A DNA stretch of 64,000 bases from CAVXHQ01 sp963761735 (GCA_963761735.1 CAVXHQ010000001.1:620001-684000), one strand, 5' to 3'. Shown: positions 1 through 8,903, numbered from the stretch's first letter. Notes: a model not told the origin generated them from the letters alone. Program-made: numbers and translations.

Positions 1-178
1 AGGCGCGGTCGGGCGCAAGCCCGAGGCTCTTGCCAAAGGCGCGGCCCGCCTCGGGGCGGTGATCGAGGGCACCGGCGGTGAAATCGAACAACCCGTCGAG
101 GCGCGCGCTCATGCGGTGTACGGGGCCGATCTGGCTGCCTTCGCCGCCCCCGATCATGCCCCAGTTCAGCCTGCTCAT
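1..178 (-). CDS. Gfo/Idh/MocA-family oxidoreductase, N-terminal part (runs off the window)
   Basis: The reverse strand from the ATG at 178 reads MSRLNWGMIGGGEGSQIGPV and continues open to the window edge. The glycine-rich GMIGGGEGSQIG stretch matches the Rossmann NAD(P)-binding start of Gfo/Idh/MocA dehydrogenases, which oxidise sugars and cyclitols such as myo-inositol. Its start codon overlaps the stop of the upstream TIM-barrel gene in an ATGA, so the two are translationally coupled. Only about 59 residues are visible, so the substrate cannot be read. The operon context suggests cyclitol or sugar catabolism. Confidence 0.8.
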   Translation of the reverse strand, partial: MSRLNWGMIGGGEGSQIGPVHRMSARLDGLFDFTAGALDHRPEAGRAFGKSLGLAPDRA

Positions 179-1086
179 GCCGTGTCTCCCTTCCGGGTAA
201 ATCCGATGGACGCGAGGTAGTCGCGGTTGGCCCGCGCATCGTCGAGCGGGCGCACGTCGAGGTTTGGATCGCAGTCCTGTTCGACGGTACACCAGCCGCT
301 GAAATCCGCATCGAGCAGTGCCTGGCGCATCGCTGGAAAATCCACGTCGCCCTGACCGAGATTGCAGAAGATGCCCTGCCCGCAGGCGTCATAGAACCCG
401 GTCCGCCGGTCGATCACCCGCGCCTTCACGACGGGGTCGATGTCCTTGAAATGGACGTAGGTCACGCGGTCGGCGTGCCGTTTGTAGAAGGCCACGGGAT
501 CGTATCCGGCATAGGAATGGTGCCCGGTGTCGAGGCAGATCCCGAGGTCCGCGGCATCGACCTCGTCCAGCAACCGCTCCAGCTCGGGCTCGAAATCGAC
601 GAAGCCGCCGGCGTGGGCGTGGATCGAGACGCTGAGGCCATAGTCCCGGGTGCCAAGGCGGGCAACGGTGGCAATCCGGTCGCGAAACCCGCGCCATTCG
701 GCGTCGTCCATCTGTTCGGCCTCGGCGGCACGACCCGCCGTCGGCGCACGGCGCGGCGAAATCGAATCGATCAGCACGAGGTGTTTCGCGCCGTGGGCGA
801 CAAGCGCGCGGCAGGTGCGCCGGGCTGCGTCCATCACGTCGTCGACGGCGTCCGGATCGTGAAACGGGCGGAACACCACCCCGGCGGTCAGCGTCAGCCC
901 GCAGTCCGCAAGCGCGGGCCCTAGGATCTGCGGATCCTCGGGCATGAACCCCACCGGGCCCAGTTCGATGCCCCGGTATCCGGCGGCGGCACAGTCCGCC
1001 AGAACTGTTTTCCAGTCCGGGTTGCGCGGGTCGCTGGCAAATTCGACGCCCCACGAACAGGGAGCGTTACCGATCTCGATCTTCAT
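175..1086 (-). CDS. Sugar phosphate isomerase/epimerase-like TIM-barrel protein (IolE-like)
   Basis: A 303-residue protein of the xylose-isomerase-like TIM-barrel superfamily. It opens with IGNAPCSWGVEF, as in inosose dehydratases, and carries metal-site-type segments LGICLDTGHHSYAGYDP and TYVHFKDID, with a late TVEQDCDP segment near the C terminus. The length is normal for IolE-like dehydratases or epimerases. It is probably a cytosolic, metal-dependent isomerase or dehydratase of keto-sugars or inososes, though the exact reaction is not determined. It precedes and overlaps the Gfo/Idh/MocA gene (ATGA). A LacI-type palindrome lies about 60 bp upstream of its start at 1149-1162. Confidence 0.85.
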   Translation of the reverse strand: MKIEIGNAPCSWGVEFASDPRNPDWKTVLADCAAAGYRGIELGPVGFMPEDPQILGPALADCGLTLTAGVVFRPFHDPDAVDDVMDAARRTCRALVAHGAKHLVLIDSISPRRAPTAGRAAEAEQMDDAEWRGFRDRIATVARLGTRDYGLSVSIHAHAGGFVDFEPELERLLDEVDAADLGICLDTGHHSYAGYDPVAFYKRHADRVTYVHFKDIDPVVKARVIDRRTGFYDACGQGIFCNLGQGDVDFPAMRQALLDADFSGWCTVEQDCDPNLDVRPLDDARANRDYLASIGFTRKGDTA

Positions 1087-1148
1087 TGCGTCATCTCCAT
1101 GATCCGCGTCTTTTCATTCCCGCCGGTATCGCCTGACGGAACCATTCC

Positions 1149-1162
1149 TGCAACCGGTTTCA
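1149..1162. promoter_or_regulatory. LacI-family operator-like palindrome upstream of the IolE-like gene
   Basis: TGCAACCGGTTTCA is a near-palindrome with the central CCGG typical of LacI/GalR operators; 12 of 14 positions are symmetric. It sits about 63 bp upstream of the leftward IolE-like gene and shares its core with sites at 7718-7733, 11506-11519 and 11783-11798. The regulator is not proven; the LacI proteins at 1374-2372 and 9100-10095 are the candidates. Confidence 0.6.
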
Positions 1163-1373
1163 GATTGACTGCCGTCGCCTCGGTTCGTTGTTTTCGGGCA
1201 CGATAACGGCATGGCAAACCGATACCTCTGGAAGCGGCACGCAAATCGCGACGACATATGCCGCGACGGTGCAGGCGTCCGTGAGGTATAGGGCTGAACG
1301 TTGGAATCTCGGCAACCGATCATCAGGTTCGCGATCCGAAAGGTCTCGCCGGATGCCGACCCGGACGTGCGGA

Positions 1374-2372
1374 TCAGGCCGACATCGGCGGCACCGAGAT
1401 GCGCAGTGTCGCGCCGCCCGACCGGACCGGACCGCTCGTGTCGAACCCCTGGATCGTCCGGCAAGCGTTGCGCACATCCTCTGCAAGATCGTGATACAGG
1501 ACCACGTCCAGCACGCCTGCGCGCAGCAGGGCGCTGTTGTCCGGATCGAGGTCGTGCGCCACAACGACGGGCCGCGACTGGCCGGTTCCGGCCAGCGCCG
1601 CCAGCAGGCGCCGGTTGTTGCCGCCGATGGAATACAACGCGTGCAAACCGCCACCCGCATGTGCCGCGACCCTGGCCGCAAAATCCGCGTCGCGGACTCC
1701 CTCGACCAGCAGATCGACACGGGCCTCGGGCAGATACCGGCTGATCGCCGCGCGAAAACCTGCCTCGCGTTCCTCTTCGGCGCGAAAACGGTCGTTGCGC
1801 ACGGTGACCAGAATGCGGTGCACCGGGGCGGCGGACACCAGCCGCGCGATGAACCACGCCGCCGTCGCCCCTGCCCTGCGGTTGTCGAGGCCGACATAGC
1901 CCGCGTGGGTGCCGGCGATATCGCTGGCCAGCGTGATGACCGGCAGGCCCGCCACCGCCAGATCACCGACCGCGCGGCGCACGGGGGCCGCATCGGGCGC
2001 CATCAACAGGACGCCGTCGCTGCCCCGCCGCGCGATGCCGCGCAGCACCCGCCCGATCTCGTCGACCGGGAACAGCGTGCGCAGATCGCGCCGGGCGCGC
2101 ACCGGCACCCGCTGCAACGGCAACTCCTGCGTGAGGGCCGCATCCAGCGCATCGAGGAACGTCTGCGGCGCCTCTGCCACCACGTCGAGCGTCAGCTTGC
2201 GTCCCGCGCGGGACAGTTGCACCGCCTGCGCCGCAAGGTCCGCCATCGCCTGACGGACCCGCAATTCGGTGGACCGGCGCACCGTGCCGCGATGGTTCAG
2301 CACCCGGTCCACCGTGGCCGTGCCGACCCCGGCCTGCAGTGCTATTTCCTTGATCGAAAAGTCCCGTCCCAT
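1374..2372 (-). CDS. LacI-family transcriptional regulator
   Basis: A 332-residue regulator. The N terminus MGRDFSIKEIALQAGVGTAT followed by VDRVLNHRGTVR is a LacI helix-turn-helix and hinge, although VDRVLN replaces the usual VSRVLN. The rest is a periplasmic-binding-protein-like ligand domain (residues about 65-330) with EIGRVLRGIARRGSDGVLLMAPD and an effector-domain C terminus. It is divergent from the dioxygenase gene that starts 92 bp away, so it probably controls that gene, itself, or the neighbouring sugar/cyclitol genes. The ligand is unknown. Confidence 0.9.
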   Translation of the reverse strand: MGRDFSIKEIALQAGVGTATVDRVLNHRGTVRRSTELRVRQAMADLAAQAVQLSRAGRKLTLDVVAEAPQTFLDALDAALTQELPLQRVPVRARRDLRTLFPVDEIGRVLRGIARRGSDGVLLMAPDAAPVRRAVGDLAVAGLPVITLASDIAGTHAGYVGLDNRRAGATAAWFIARLVSAAPVHRILVTVRNDRFRAEEEREAGFRAAISRYLPEARVDLLVEGVRDADFAARVAAHAGGGLHALYSIGGNNRRLLAALAGTGQSRPVVVAHDLDPDNSALLRAGVLDVVLYHDLAEDVRNACRTIQGFDTSGPVRSGGATLRISVPPMSA

Positions 2373-2464
2373 ATGAAATGATGCGATTTTGATGTGCCCG
2401 GCGCAACCGGACCGGACGCCGACCGGTCTAGGATCGGTTCGACGCGATTGGAAAAGGACGCACC

Positions 2465-3643
2465 ATGCTCGACCGAGGCACCACGCAAGAGCCGATCTGG
2501 CTCGACACCGAGGACTGCGATATCGATGCGTTCCGCCGCCATGTCGACCGCAAGACCGTGGCGGGCGACTATCCGCTGGCGCAGGACATCACCGGCAACA
2601 TCCCCGTCTACAATGCGGCGGCAGTGTTGAACGCCGGGCGTCGCGACGCTGTCGTTCGGGCGCATATGACCGAATGGAGCCGCGCCTTCCTCGACGGTCC
2701 GGGCATCATCGCGATCAGGGGCGGTTACCGCGACCTCGGCCTGATCGACGCGGTAACGCGCGAATTCGACGCGCTGATCGCCGAGGAGAAGGCCGCCGGA
2801 ACCGCCAAAGGCGATCATTTTGCCAGTGCGGGCGCCAACAGCCGGATCTGGAACGCGCATGAAAAGCTGTGCATGCGGGCGCCCGACCTCTTCATGCGCT
2901 ACAACGCCAATCCGATCCTGCGAATGGTGTCGGAATGCTGGCTGGGCCCGAAGTACCAGATCACCACGCAGGTCAACGTGGTGCGCCCGGGGGGTGCGGC
3001 GCAGACCGTTCACCGCGACTACCACATGGGCATGAACTCGCAGGCCGAACTGCTGGATACGCCCGCGGCCCAGCACCGCCTGTCGGCGCATCTGACCTTG
3101 CAGGGGGCAGTGGCGCACAGCGATATGCCGGTGGTGTCGGGGCCCACGAAACTGCTGCCCTATTCGCACAGCTTCCTGCCCGGATATCTGGCCGTGCTGC
3201 GCCCCGAATTCCGGGCCTGTTTCGAGGAACATTGCGTGCAGCTGCCGCTCGAAAAAGGCGACCTGCTGTTTTTCAACCCGGCGGTGTTCCATGCGGCGGG
3301 GCAGAACCGGACAACGGATGTGCAGCGCTATGCGAACCTGATGCAGATCGGTTCCGCCTATGGCCGTTCCATCGAGATCGTGGACCGCGCGCGCATGGTC
3401 AAGGCCCTGTACCCGACTCTGGCGGCGCAAGATGCGCTGACCGACGCCGAAATCGACAACGTCGTCGCGGCAACCGCCGAGGGCTATGCCTTTCCCGCAA
3501 ACCTCGACATCGACCAGCCGCTGAGCGGGATGGTGCCGCCAAGCCAGCAGGACATCCTGCGACAGGCCCTCGCCGAGGACTGGACGTCCGCGCGCCTGTC
3601 GGACGAGATCGACGCGCAGATGGGGCGCAAACGGTCGCACTGA
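2465..3643 (+). CDS. Phytanoyl-CoA dioxygenase (PhyH) family protein
   Basis: A 392-residue non-haem Fe(II)/2-oxoglutarate oxygenase of the PhyH family. The iron facial triad is visible as HRDYH (His183 and Asp185) and the distal His276 in FNPAVFHAAGQNRT, where Arg282 is placed to bind 2-oxoglutarate. The protein should be cytosolic and hydroxylate a small organic substrate. A GGAAAAGGA ribosome site precedes the ATG. The gene is divergent from a LacI regulator inside a sugar/cyclitol locus, so a sugar-derived or osmolyte substrate is more likely than phytanoyl-CoA; this is inference. Confidence 0.85.
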   Translation: MLDRGTTQEPIWLDTEDCDIDAFRRHVDRKTVAGDYPLAQDITGNIPVYNAAAVLNAGRRDAVVRAHMTEWSRAFLDGPGIIAIRGGYRDLGLIDAVTREFDALIAEEKAAGTAKGDHFASAGANSRIWNAHEKLCMRAPDLFMRYNANPILRMVSECWLGPKYQITTQVNVVRPGGAAQTVHRDYHMGMNSQAELLDTPAAQHRLSAHLTLQGAVAHSDMPVVSGPTKLLPYSHSFLPGYLAVLRPEFRACFEEHCVQLPLEKGDLLFFNPAVFHAAGQNRTTDVQRYANLMQIGSAYGRSIEIVDRARMVKALYPTLAAQDALTDAEIDNVVAATAEGYAFPANLDIDQPLSGMVPPSQQDILRQALAEDWTSARLSDEIDAQMGRKRSH

Positions 3644-3726
3644 CGCATGGCGAGGCAGAGGTTTCGACCGCTCCGACACATCGCGACGGGCCTGTTTCCA
3701 AGACCGCCCGCGTGTCTTTGCGACAG

Positions 3727-5388
3727 TCACTCGGCCACCGGCACCGTGTCGTCGTCACGGATGCCGCCGTCAAGAATGCCGCCGTCACGAAATCCGCCGT
3801 CACGGATACCGTCGTCACGCGTTACCGTCAGGGTCTGATCGGCCGCTGCCTCGATCCAGCCGCCCAGCGTTCCGTCCGGCCAGCGCACCCGCAGCCGCAC
3901 CGCGTCGGGCGCACCCAGACCGAAATGTTCCGGCACCGCCTGTCCGCCGCCGTGGCCGCCGCCGACCTGCACCTCGCGGAACTGTGCACGCGCGCCGGTG
4001 TCGACCTCGATCCGCGCCCCGACCGCGAACGGATTCGGCCCCGGCTGGCGCAACGCCACGGCCAGCCAGTGCCCGGTTCCCGCGCTGACATTGCGATAGA
4101 TCTCCATGCCCGCGCGGCGGTTGACCACGACGATATCCAGCAGGCCGTCGCCGTTGAGATCGACAAGCGCCGCGCCGCGCGACCGGTCGGTCGTGGCAAT
4201 GCCGGCCACCGCGCCCGCCTCGGCGAAGGTGCCGTCCGCGCCCTGCATCAACAGGTTGTTGGGATCTTGCATGGCAAGGCCCGGCATCTGATCGACGTTG
4301 CCCTTGGCGATGAACAGGTCGTCGCGGCCGTCGTTGTTCACATCGCCGAACTGAACGTGCCACCCGGTCGACGGGCGCCCGTCGCCGCCGGTATAGGGCA
4401 CATGCGCCGTCACGCCGCGCGCATAGGCGATCGAGGCGAAACCGGGCGTGCCGTCGGTCGCATCCAATGTGAACAGTTTTTGATCGGCCATGCTGGTCAC
4501 GGCGATTTCGGGCCTGCCGTCCCCGGTCAGATCCCGGCTGGCCAGCCCCATGCCCCACAACAGGTACGGTCGCCACCCCTCGGCTTGCGTCCAGGCGCGC
4601 AGCACCGGGTCGACCCGGAAAAGCTGCTCCTGACCGTCGCGGACATAGTATTGGCGGTCGTTGCTGACCCACAGATCGCGGCGGCCCTCACCGCTCCAGT
4701 CGACGAACAGCATCGACAACGCACAGTTGCCGGGACGGATCGGTTCTGGCGACGCAAAACCCTGCACGGACACGCCCACGCGCGGGTCCGCGCCCGCGCC
4801 CGGCTCGGGACGAAACAGCATGTTGTCGTCGCAGGCCCCGAAAGGACCGTCGGGATCGTCGCGGTCGACGTAGTTGCCGATGGCCAGTGTCGGCCAGTCC
4901 TGCCCCGGCAGCCATGTGCCACTGAACGCGGTGCTCCATGCGGTGCCGCCGTCGAATTGCCAGGCGGCCCCGGCAGATTCGAACCGGCAACCGCCCAGCC
5001 CGCGCAGCAGCCGGTTTTCACCGACCCGCAGCACCGCAAGATCGAGGATCCCGTCGCTGTCGATGTCGAGCGGCCACGCTCCGGTGACACCCGTCAGGGC
5101 AATGCCGGGCCGGTCGAGCTGCTCGAACCCGAGGGGCGCGCCGGGGCCCGTCGTGACGTTGCGCAGCAGGGCCGCCGGAGCCGTGCCGCCCGCGGCGTAA
5201 AGATCGGGAAAGCCGTCATCGTCGCAGTCGAGTACCGCAACGCCGCCGCCCACGAAATGCTCCCATCCGCCCTGATAGACATGCGCCGCCGCCGCGGGGA
5301 CGTCTTCGCGGGTGAAACGGGGCTCAGCGTGCAGACCGACGGGCGGCGCGACAAGGCCCACGACAAGCAGGCACAAGACCCATTTCAT
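3727..5388 (-). CDS. CRTAC1-like FG-GAP/VCBS repeat protein with ASPIC/UnbV C-terminal domain
   Basis: A 553-residue exported protein. Residues 1-21 form a signal peptide ending LHAEP. Repeated calcium-loop motifs such as DCDDDGFPDLY, DIDSDGILDLAVL, DVNNDGRDDLFIA and DLNGDGLLDIVVV mark FG-GAP/VCBS beta-propeller blades. The segment VAVRLRVRWPDGT-like (VRLRVRWPDGTLGGW) belongs to the ASPIC/UnbV domain that closes CRTAC1 proteins. Such proteins are extracytoplasmic and probably bind calcium; their function is poorly known. The last ~25 residues are degenerate pentapeptides (GIRDG, GFRDG, GILDG, GIRDD) encoded by 15-bp tandem repeats, which look like a repeat expansion at the 3' end. Confidence 0.85.
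   Translation of the reverse strand: MKWVLCLLVVGLVAPPVGLHAEPRFTREDVPAAAAHVYQGGWEHFVGGGVAVLDCDDDGFPDLYAAGGTAPAALLRNVTTGPGAPLGFEQLDRPGIALTGVTGAWPLDIDSDGILDLAVLRVGENRLLRGLGGCRFESAGAAWQFDGGTAWSTAFSGTWLPGQDWPTLAIGNYVDRDDPDGPFGACDDNMLFRPEPGAGADPRVGVSVQGFASPEPIRPGNCALSMLFVDWSGEGRRDLWVSNDRQYYVRDGQEQLFRVDPVLRAWTQAEGWRPYLLWGMGLASRDLTGDGRPEIAVTSMADQKLFTLDATDGTPGFASIAYARGVTAHVPYTGGDGRPSTGWHVQFGDVNNDGRDDLFIAKGNVDQMPGLAMQDPNNLLMQGADGTFAEAGAVAGIATTDRSRGAALVDLNGDGLLDIVVVNRRAGMEIYRNVSAGTGHWLAVALRQPGPNPFAVGARIEVDTGARAQFREVQVGGGHGGGQAVPEHFGLGAPDAVRLRVRWPDGTLGGWIEAAADQTLTVTRDDGIRDGGFRDGGILDGGIRDDDTVPVAE
3751..3820. repeat. 15-bp tandem repeat inside the 3' end of the CRTAC1-like gene
   Basis: Four adjacent 15-bp units start at 3751, 3766, 3781 and 3796, with a partial fifth to 3820. 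Units read gtcgtcacggatgcc, gccgtcaagaatgcc, gccgtcacgaaatcc and gccgtcacggatacc. On the coding (minus) strand they encode G-I/F-R/L-D-D/G pentapeptides at the very C terminus. The period is a multiple of three, so copy changes keep the frame. Confidence 0.9.
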
Positions 5389-5413
5389 GTTACAGCCCCC
5401 GTCTTCCCTCAGC

Positions 5414-5481
5414 CTTCATCTTCCCGCAGCCTTCATCATCCCGCAGCCTTCATCATTTTGCAGCCTTGATCCCGTCGCAGC
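5414..5481. repeat. 17-bp tandem repeat, intergenic
   Basis: Four 17-bp units start at 5414, 5431, 5448 and 5465. The first three read cttcatcttcccgcagc, cttcatcatcccgcagc and cttcatcattttgcagc, and the fourth is more diverged. They fill the gap between the start of the CRTAC1-like gene and the end of the ABC ATPase gene. No hairpin or promoter is evident in them. Confidence 0.9.
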
Positions 5482-5554
5482 CGACGTCGTCCGGCCGTCC
5501 GCCAAATCTCGCAGCCCCGCGCCATACCGCCGCCACCGCCTGCGCAGCCCCCCG

Positions 5555-6340
5555 TCAAACCGCGGCGTTTATCCCGGGCGCATAGCTGCCGTCGGGCAAC
5601 CGGCCAAGGATGATCATCTCCAGAACCTCGTCCTTGGTGGTTTCGGCTGTCGTGCCGTTCCAGACGTGTTTACCGTTCTTCATTACCGCAATCCGGTCGG
5701 CCAGGTCGAACACGTCGTGCAGGTCATGGCTGATCAGAACGATGGTGATCCCCTCGCGCTTGAGGGCCTGAATGAGGTCGTGGACCATCCGCGTCTCCTG
5801 CGGCCCGAGGGCGGCGGTCGGCTCGTCCATGATGATGATCTGCGCGTTGAATTGCAGAGCGCGCGCGATGGCCACCGATTGCCGCTGGCCGCCCGAGAGA
5901 TTGCTGACCGGATCGTGGAATTTCGCGAAATTCGGGTTCAGGCGCTTCATCACGGCAATCGCCGCATGTTCCATCGCAGGCTCGTCCAGCGCGCCCCAGG
6001 CGGTCATGATCTCGCGCCCGAAAAAGATGTTGGCGGCGGTGTCGAGGTTATCGGCAAGTGCCAGCGTCTGATAGATCGTCTCGATCCCGTGCTGCTTGGC
6101 GTCGTTGGGCGAGGTGATCTGCGCGACCTTGCCGTTGATCCGGATTTCGCCCTCGTCGGCCTGATAGGCGCCCGACAGGATCTTGATGAAGGTCGATTTA
6201 CCCGCCCCGTTGTGGCCCAGCAGGCCCAGCACCTCGCCGGGGTGCAGATCGAGGTTCATGCCTTCGACGGCATGAACGCCGCCGAACCGCTTGTGGATGT
6301 CGCGCATTTCGACGCTGGCCTGTGTGATCGCCTGTGTCAT
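5555..6340 (-). CDS. Sugar ABC transporter ATP-binding protein (XylG-type, single-cassette)
   Basis: A 261-residue ABC ATPase with Walker A GHNGAGKST, signature LSGGQRQSVAIARAL, Walker B IIIMDEPTAAL and switch His in LISHDLHDVF. It has one nucleotide-binding cassette, about half the length of RbsA/XylG proteins with two; this short form is common in carbohydrate-uptake type 2 transporters of Rhodobacterales. It lies downstream of the permease gene on the same strand and should power import from the cytoplasmic face. The 15-bp-period repeat at 6372-6469 separates the two genes. Confidence 0.93.
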   Translation of the reverse strand: MTQAITQASVEMRDIHKRFGGVHAVEGMNLDLHPGEVLGLLGHNGAGKSTFIKILSGAYQADEGEIRINGKVAQITSPNDAKQHGIETIYQTLALADNLDTAANIFFGREIMTAWGALDEPAMEHAAIAVMKRLNPNFAKFHDPVSNLSGGQRQSVAIARALQFNAQIIIMDEPTAALGPQETRMVHDLIQALKREGITIVLISHDLHDVFDLADRIAVMKNGKHVWNGTTAETTKDEVLEMIILGRLPDGSYAPGINAAV

Positions 6341-6371
6341 TGCCTGAACTCCCTTGCAACTGCCCGCGTTT

Positions 6372-6469
6372 CCGGTCGGCGCAATCCCGGTCGGCGCATG
6401 CCCGATCTGGTTTTGCCCAACCGACTCATACCTGCGCCCCTCATATCCGGCCCGCTCATTTCCGGCGCC
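6372..6469. repeat. 15-bp-period direct repeats between permease and ATPase genes
   Basis: Two sets of direct repeats with a 15-bp period. The 11-mer ccggtcggcgc occurs at 6372 and 6387. The ctcat...ccggc unit recurs at 6425, 6440 and 6455. The last unit contains the stop codon of the permease gene (tca at 6456-6458), so the repeat set reaches into the coding end. Units are diverged, so this is an old or degenerate minisatellite. Confidence 0.7.
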
Positions 6470-7679
6470 GCTGATAGATCACGTCGAACCAGACGGCAAA
6501 GATCAGCACGCCGGCGATAATCATCTGCTGCGGCGCGCTTTGCACCCCCAAAAGGACCATGCCGTTCTGCAGGCTTTGCATCAGCAGGGCGCCGATCAGC
6601 GCGCCGGTGATCGTGCCGACCCCGCCGGTCAGCGAGGTGCCGCCGATGACGGCCGCCGCAATCACCTGAAGTTCGAGCAGCTGGCCCAGCGACAGCGGTG
6701 CCGCGTTGAGGCGCGCGGTGGTGATGACGGCGGCGATCGCCGTGAGCACGCCGATCAGCGCAAAGCTCTTGATCACGAGCCAGCGGGTGTTGATGCCGGC
6801 AAGCTCGGCCGCCTCGGGGTTGCCGCCATAGCCATAGATATAGCGGCCGAACCGGGTCATCTTCGCGATATAGATCATCACGCAGGAAACGACGATCATC
6901 ACCAGAACCGGGATCGGGATGCCGCGGCCCTCCTCGGTGCGGGGAAAATCATAGGAGTTCATCGTGACGACGAAGGCCGCGATCAACATCCCGGCGACCG
7001 CCAGGATCGCGATTTCGAGCCCCATCGGTTTGATCCGGAACCCCAGGCGCGCGCGGCTGCGCCGGGTGAGCAGGGTCAGGCCGATGAACACCGCAAACCC
7101 GATTGCGCCCACCAGCCAGCTCGCCGCCTCACCGATGGAGCCGCCGCCGAAGATGCTGAACGTGGTATCCAGCGGCGTAACCGTGCGGCCGCTGGTGAAC
7201 AGCCATCCCGCACCCCGCCAGAACATCAACCCGCCCAGTGTCACCACGAAGGCGGGGATTGCGAATGTCCCGATCAGCCAGCCCTGAAAGCCGCCCGCGA
7301 TGGCCCCCGCGACGAACATCGCCAGGATCGACAGCCACCAGGTGTTCGTACCCTCGAGCGGCAGCAGCTCGGTCTGCATGAAACCGCCGAAGATACCCAG
7401 GAACGCCATCAGAGAACCGACCGACAGGTCGATGTTGCGCGACACGATGATAAGGACCATGCCCGTGGCCAGCAGTGCGGTGACGCTGGTCTGCACCGAC
7501 AGGTTCCACAGGTTGCGCGGCGACAGGAAAATGCCGCCCGACGCCACCTGGAAAAAGATCCAGATTACCACCACCGCCCCGAGCATCGACAGCAGACGGG
7601 TATCGATTTCAAGGGCGGCACTGCCGCTGCGCAGTTTCGCGCCGATGCCCGCCCGCCGGGCGCCTGTCGATTTGTTCAC
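6456..7679 (-). CDS. Sugar ABC transporter permease (XylH-type)
   Basis: An inner-membrane permease of the BPD_transp_2 family with about ten hydrophobic segments. It has a family-typical stretch ATGMVLIIVSRNIDLSVGSL and later ELAGINTRWLVIKSFALIGV. The chosen start is the GTG at 7679. A strong ribosome site GGGGAGG lies 6 bp before it (7686-7692), whereas the ATG at 7694 overlaps that ribosome site and the TTG/ATG further out would overlap the operator at 7718-7733. From GTG the protein has 407 residues, usual for XylH. It is divergent from the binding-protein gene and is followed by the ATPase gene. Confidence 0.9.
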   Translation of the reverse strand: MNKSTGARRAGIGAKLRSGSAALEIDTRLLSMLGAVVVIWIFFQVASGGIFLSPRNLWNLSVQTSVTALLATGMVLIIVSRNIDLSVGSLMAFLGIFGGFMQTELLPLEGTNTWWLSILAMFVAGAIAGGFQGWLIGTFAIPAFVVTLGGLMFWRGAGWLFTSGRTVTPLDTTFSIFGGGSIGEAASWLVGAIGFAVFIGLTLLTRRSRARLGFRIKPMGLEIAILAVAGMLIAAFVVTMNSYDFPRTEEGRGIPIPVLVMIVVSCVMIYIAKMTRFGRYIYGYGGNPEAAELAGINTRWLVIKSFALIGVLTAIAAVITTARLNAAPLSLGQLLELQVIAAAVIGGTSLTGGVGTITGALIGALLMQSLQNGMVLLGVQSAPQQMIIAGVLIFAVWFDVIYQRRRK

Positions 7680-7717
7680 CGTGTTCCTCCCCATTTCCGC
7701 TCGCCGTGGAACAATTC

Positions 7718-7733
7718 TTGAAACCGATTTCAA
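7718..7733. promoter_or_regulatory. LacI-family operator in the divergent ABC-transporter promoter region
   Basis: TTGAAACCGATTTCAA has perfect 6-bp arms (TTGAAA/TTTCAA) around CCGA. It lies between the leftward permease-ATPase genes and the rightward binding-protein gene, where one site could control both directions. It matches the core of the sites at 1149-1162 and 11506-11519. Confidence 0.75.
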
Positions 7734-7805
7734 TCGGTGTCAAGATTGTCGCAGCCGCCCGGCACGACGCCGACGCAGGCGGCCAAACTTTCGGGAGGAG
7801 TTCCA

Positions 7806-8849
7806 ATGCAGAACAGACGCACATTCGCAAAGACGCTCGGCCTTGGTGCCTTGCTGGCCACGACGGGCATGATCGCCCCTGCCATGGCGCAGGAAACGGT
7901 CACCGTCGGTGTCAGCTGGTACAAATTCGCCGACGAGCGCTGGGCCATCGACGAGGCCGGAATCCAGTCCGTCCTCGAGGCAGCGGGCGCCGAATACATC
8001 TCGGCCGACGCGAACTTCTCACCGGAGAAATCCGTGGCCGACATCGAGAACCTGATCACCCGCGGCGCCGACGTTCTGATCGTCATGTCCGGTGTGGCCG
8101 ATGCCGTGGGGCCCGCCGTGCAGGCCGCCCTCGACGAAGGCATCCCCGTCATCGCCTATGACCAGCTGATCGAAGTGCCGGGCGTGTTCTATGCCTCGTT
8201 CGACGCCCGCTCGGTCGGCACCGAACTTGCCAACGGCATGCTCGAGGTCGCCCCCGAAGGCAACTATGCGCTGATCAAGGGCGACGACGGCGATCCAAAC
8301 ACCCTCGCCATGTTCGACGCCTATACCGCGACGATGCAGCCCTACTACGACGACGGCTCGATCACCGTCGTGGGCGAACAGTTCGTCGACAGCTGGCGTC
8401 CCGAAGTGGCGAAAGAGGTGTTCGAACAGATGCTGACCGCCAACGGCAACGACGTGGATGCGGTGATGGTGATGAACGACGGCATGGCCAGCGGCGTCGC
8501 CACCACCCTGGACGAGCAGGGCCTGATGATCCCGATGTCCGGTCAGGACGGCGCGCCCGGCGCGCTGAACCGGATCGCCCGTGGTCAGCAGACCTTCACG
8601 ATCTGGAAGAACGCCTATGCGCTGGGCGAGACGGCGGCGACCATCGCGCTGGCGCTTGCCGCCGGTGAAGATGTCGAAGGTGCCGAAATGTTCAGCGGTG
8701 GGCCGCAGGGCGTTGAATTGCAGTCGATCCTGCTGCCGGTGAACCGTATCGACGCCAGCAACCTCGAGCTGACGGTCGATGTCGGCTGGGCGAGCGTCGA
8801 CCGCATCTGTGCGGGCGTGACCGAGAACCCGCCTGCCGTCTGCCAGTAG
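7806..8849 (+). CDS. Sugar ABC transporter substrate-binding protein (XylF-type)
   Basis: A 347-residue periplasmic binding protein. The start at 7806 follows a GGGAGGAG ribosome site, and residues 1-26 form an export signal with a twin-arginine-like NRRTFAKTLGLG and cleavage after AMA. The mature part has the two-lobe peripla_BP_4 fold: a first lobe around GVSWYKFADERWAID, the LITRGADVLIVMSG segment and a hinge at IPVIAYDQLI. It resembles D-xylose-binding proteins most closely, but the ligand is not proven. It is divergent from its permease and ATPase genes and ends in a strong terminator at 8873-8903. Confidence 0.92.
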   Translation: MQNRRTFAKTLGLGALLATTGMIAPAMAQETVTVGVSWYKFADERWAIDEAGIQSVLEAAGAEYISADANFSPEKSVADIENLITRGADVLIVMSGVADAVGPAVQAALDEGIPVIAYDQLIEVPGVFYASFDARSVGTELANGMLEVAPEGNYALIKGDDGDPNTLAMFDAYTATMQPYYDDGSITVVGEQFVDSWRPEVAKEVFEQMLTANGNDVDAVMVMNDGMASGVATTLDEQGLMIPMSGQDGAPGALNRIARGQQTFTIWKNAYALGETAATIALALAAGEDVEGAEMFSGGPQGVELQSILLPVNRIDASNLELTVDVGWASVDRICAGVTENPPAVCQ

Positions 8850-8872
8850 GCTTTGCAGGCCTGACCAGACCG

Positions 8873-8903
8873 ACGCTGCCGGACATCGTCCGGCAGCGTT
8901 TTT
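8873..8903 (+). terminator. Rho-independent terminator after the binding-protein gene
   Basis: Perfect 12-bp stem ACGCTGCCGGAC / GTCCGGCAGCGT with a 3-base loop, followed by TTTT. It begins 24 bp after the stop codon of the substrate-binding-protein gene. The following ~195 bp to the next gene show nothing further. Confidence 0.93.

Noticed and set aside
2869..5469. An 866-codon open frame on the plus strand
   Set aside because: It overlaps the genuine dioxygenase and CRTAC1-like genes on other frames, is rich in Arg and Gly with no motif, and is a product of the high GC third-position pattern.
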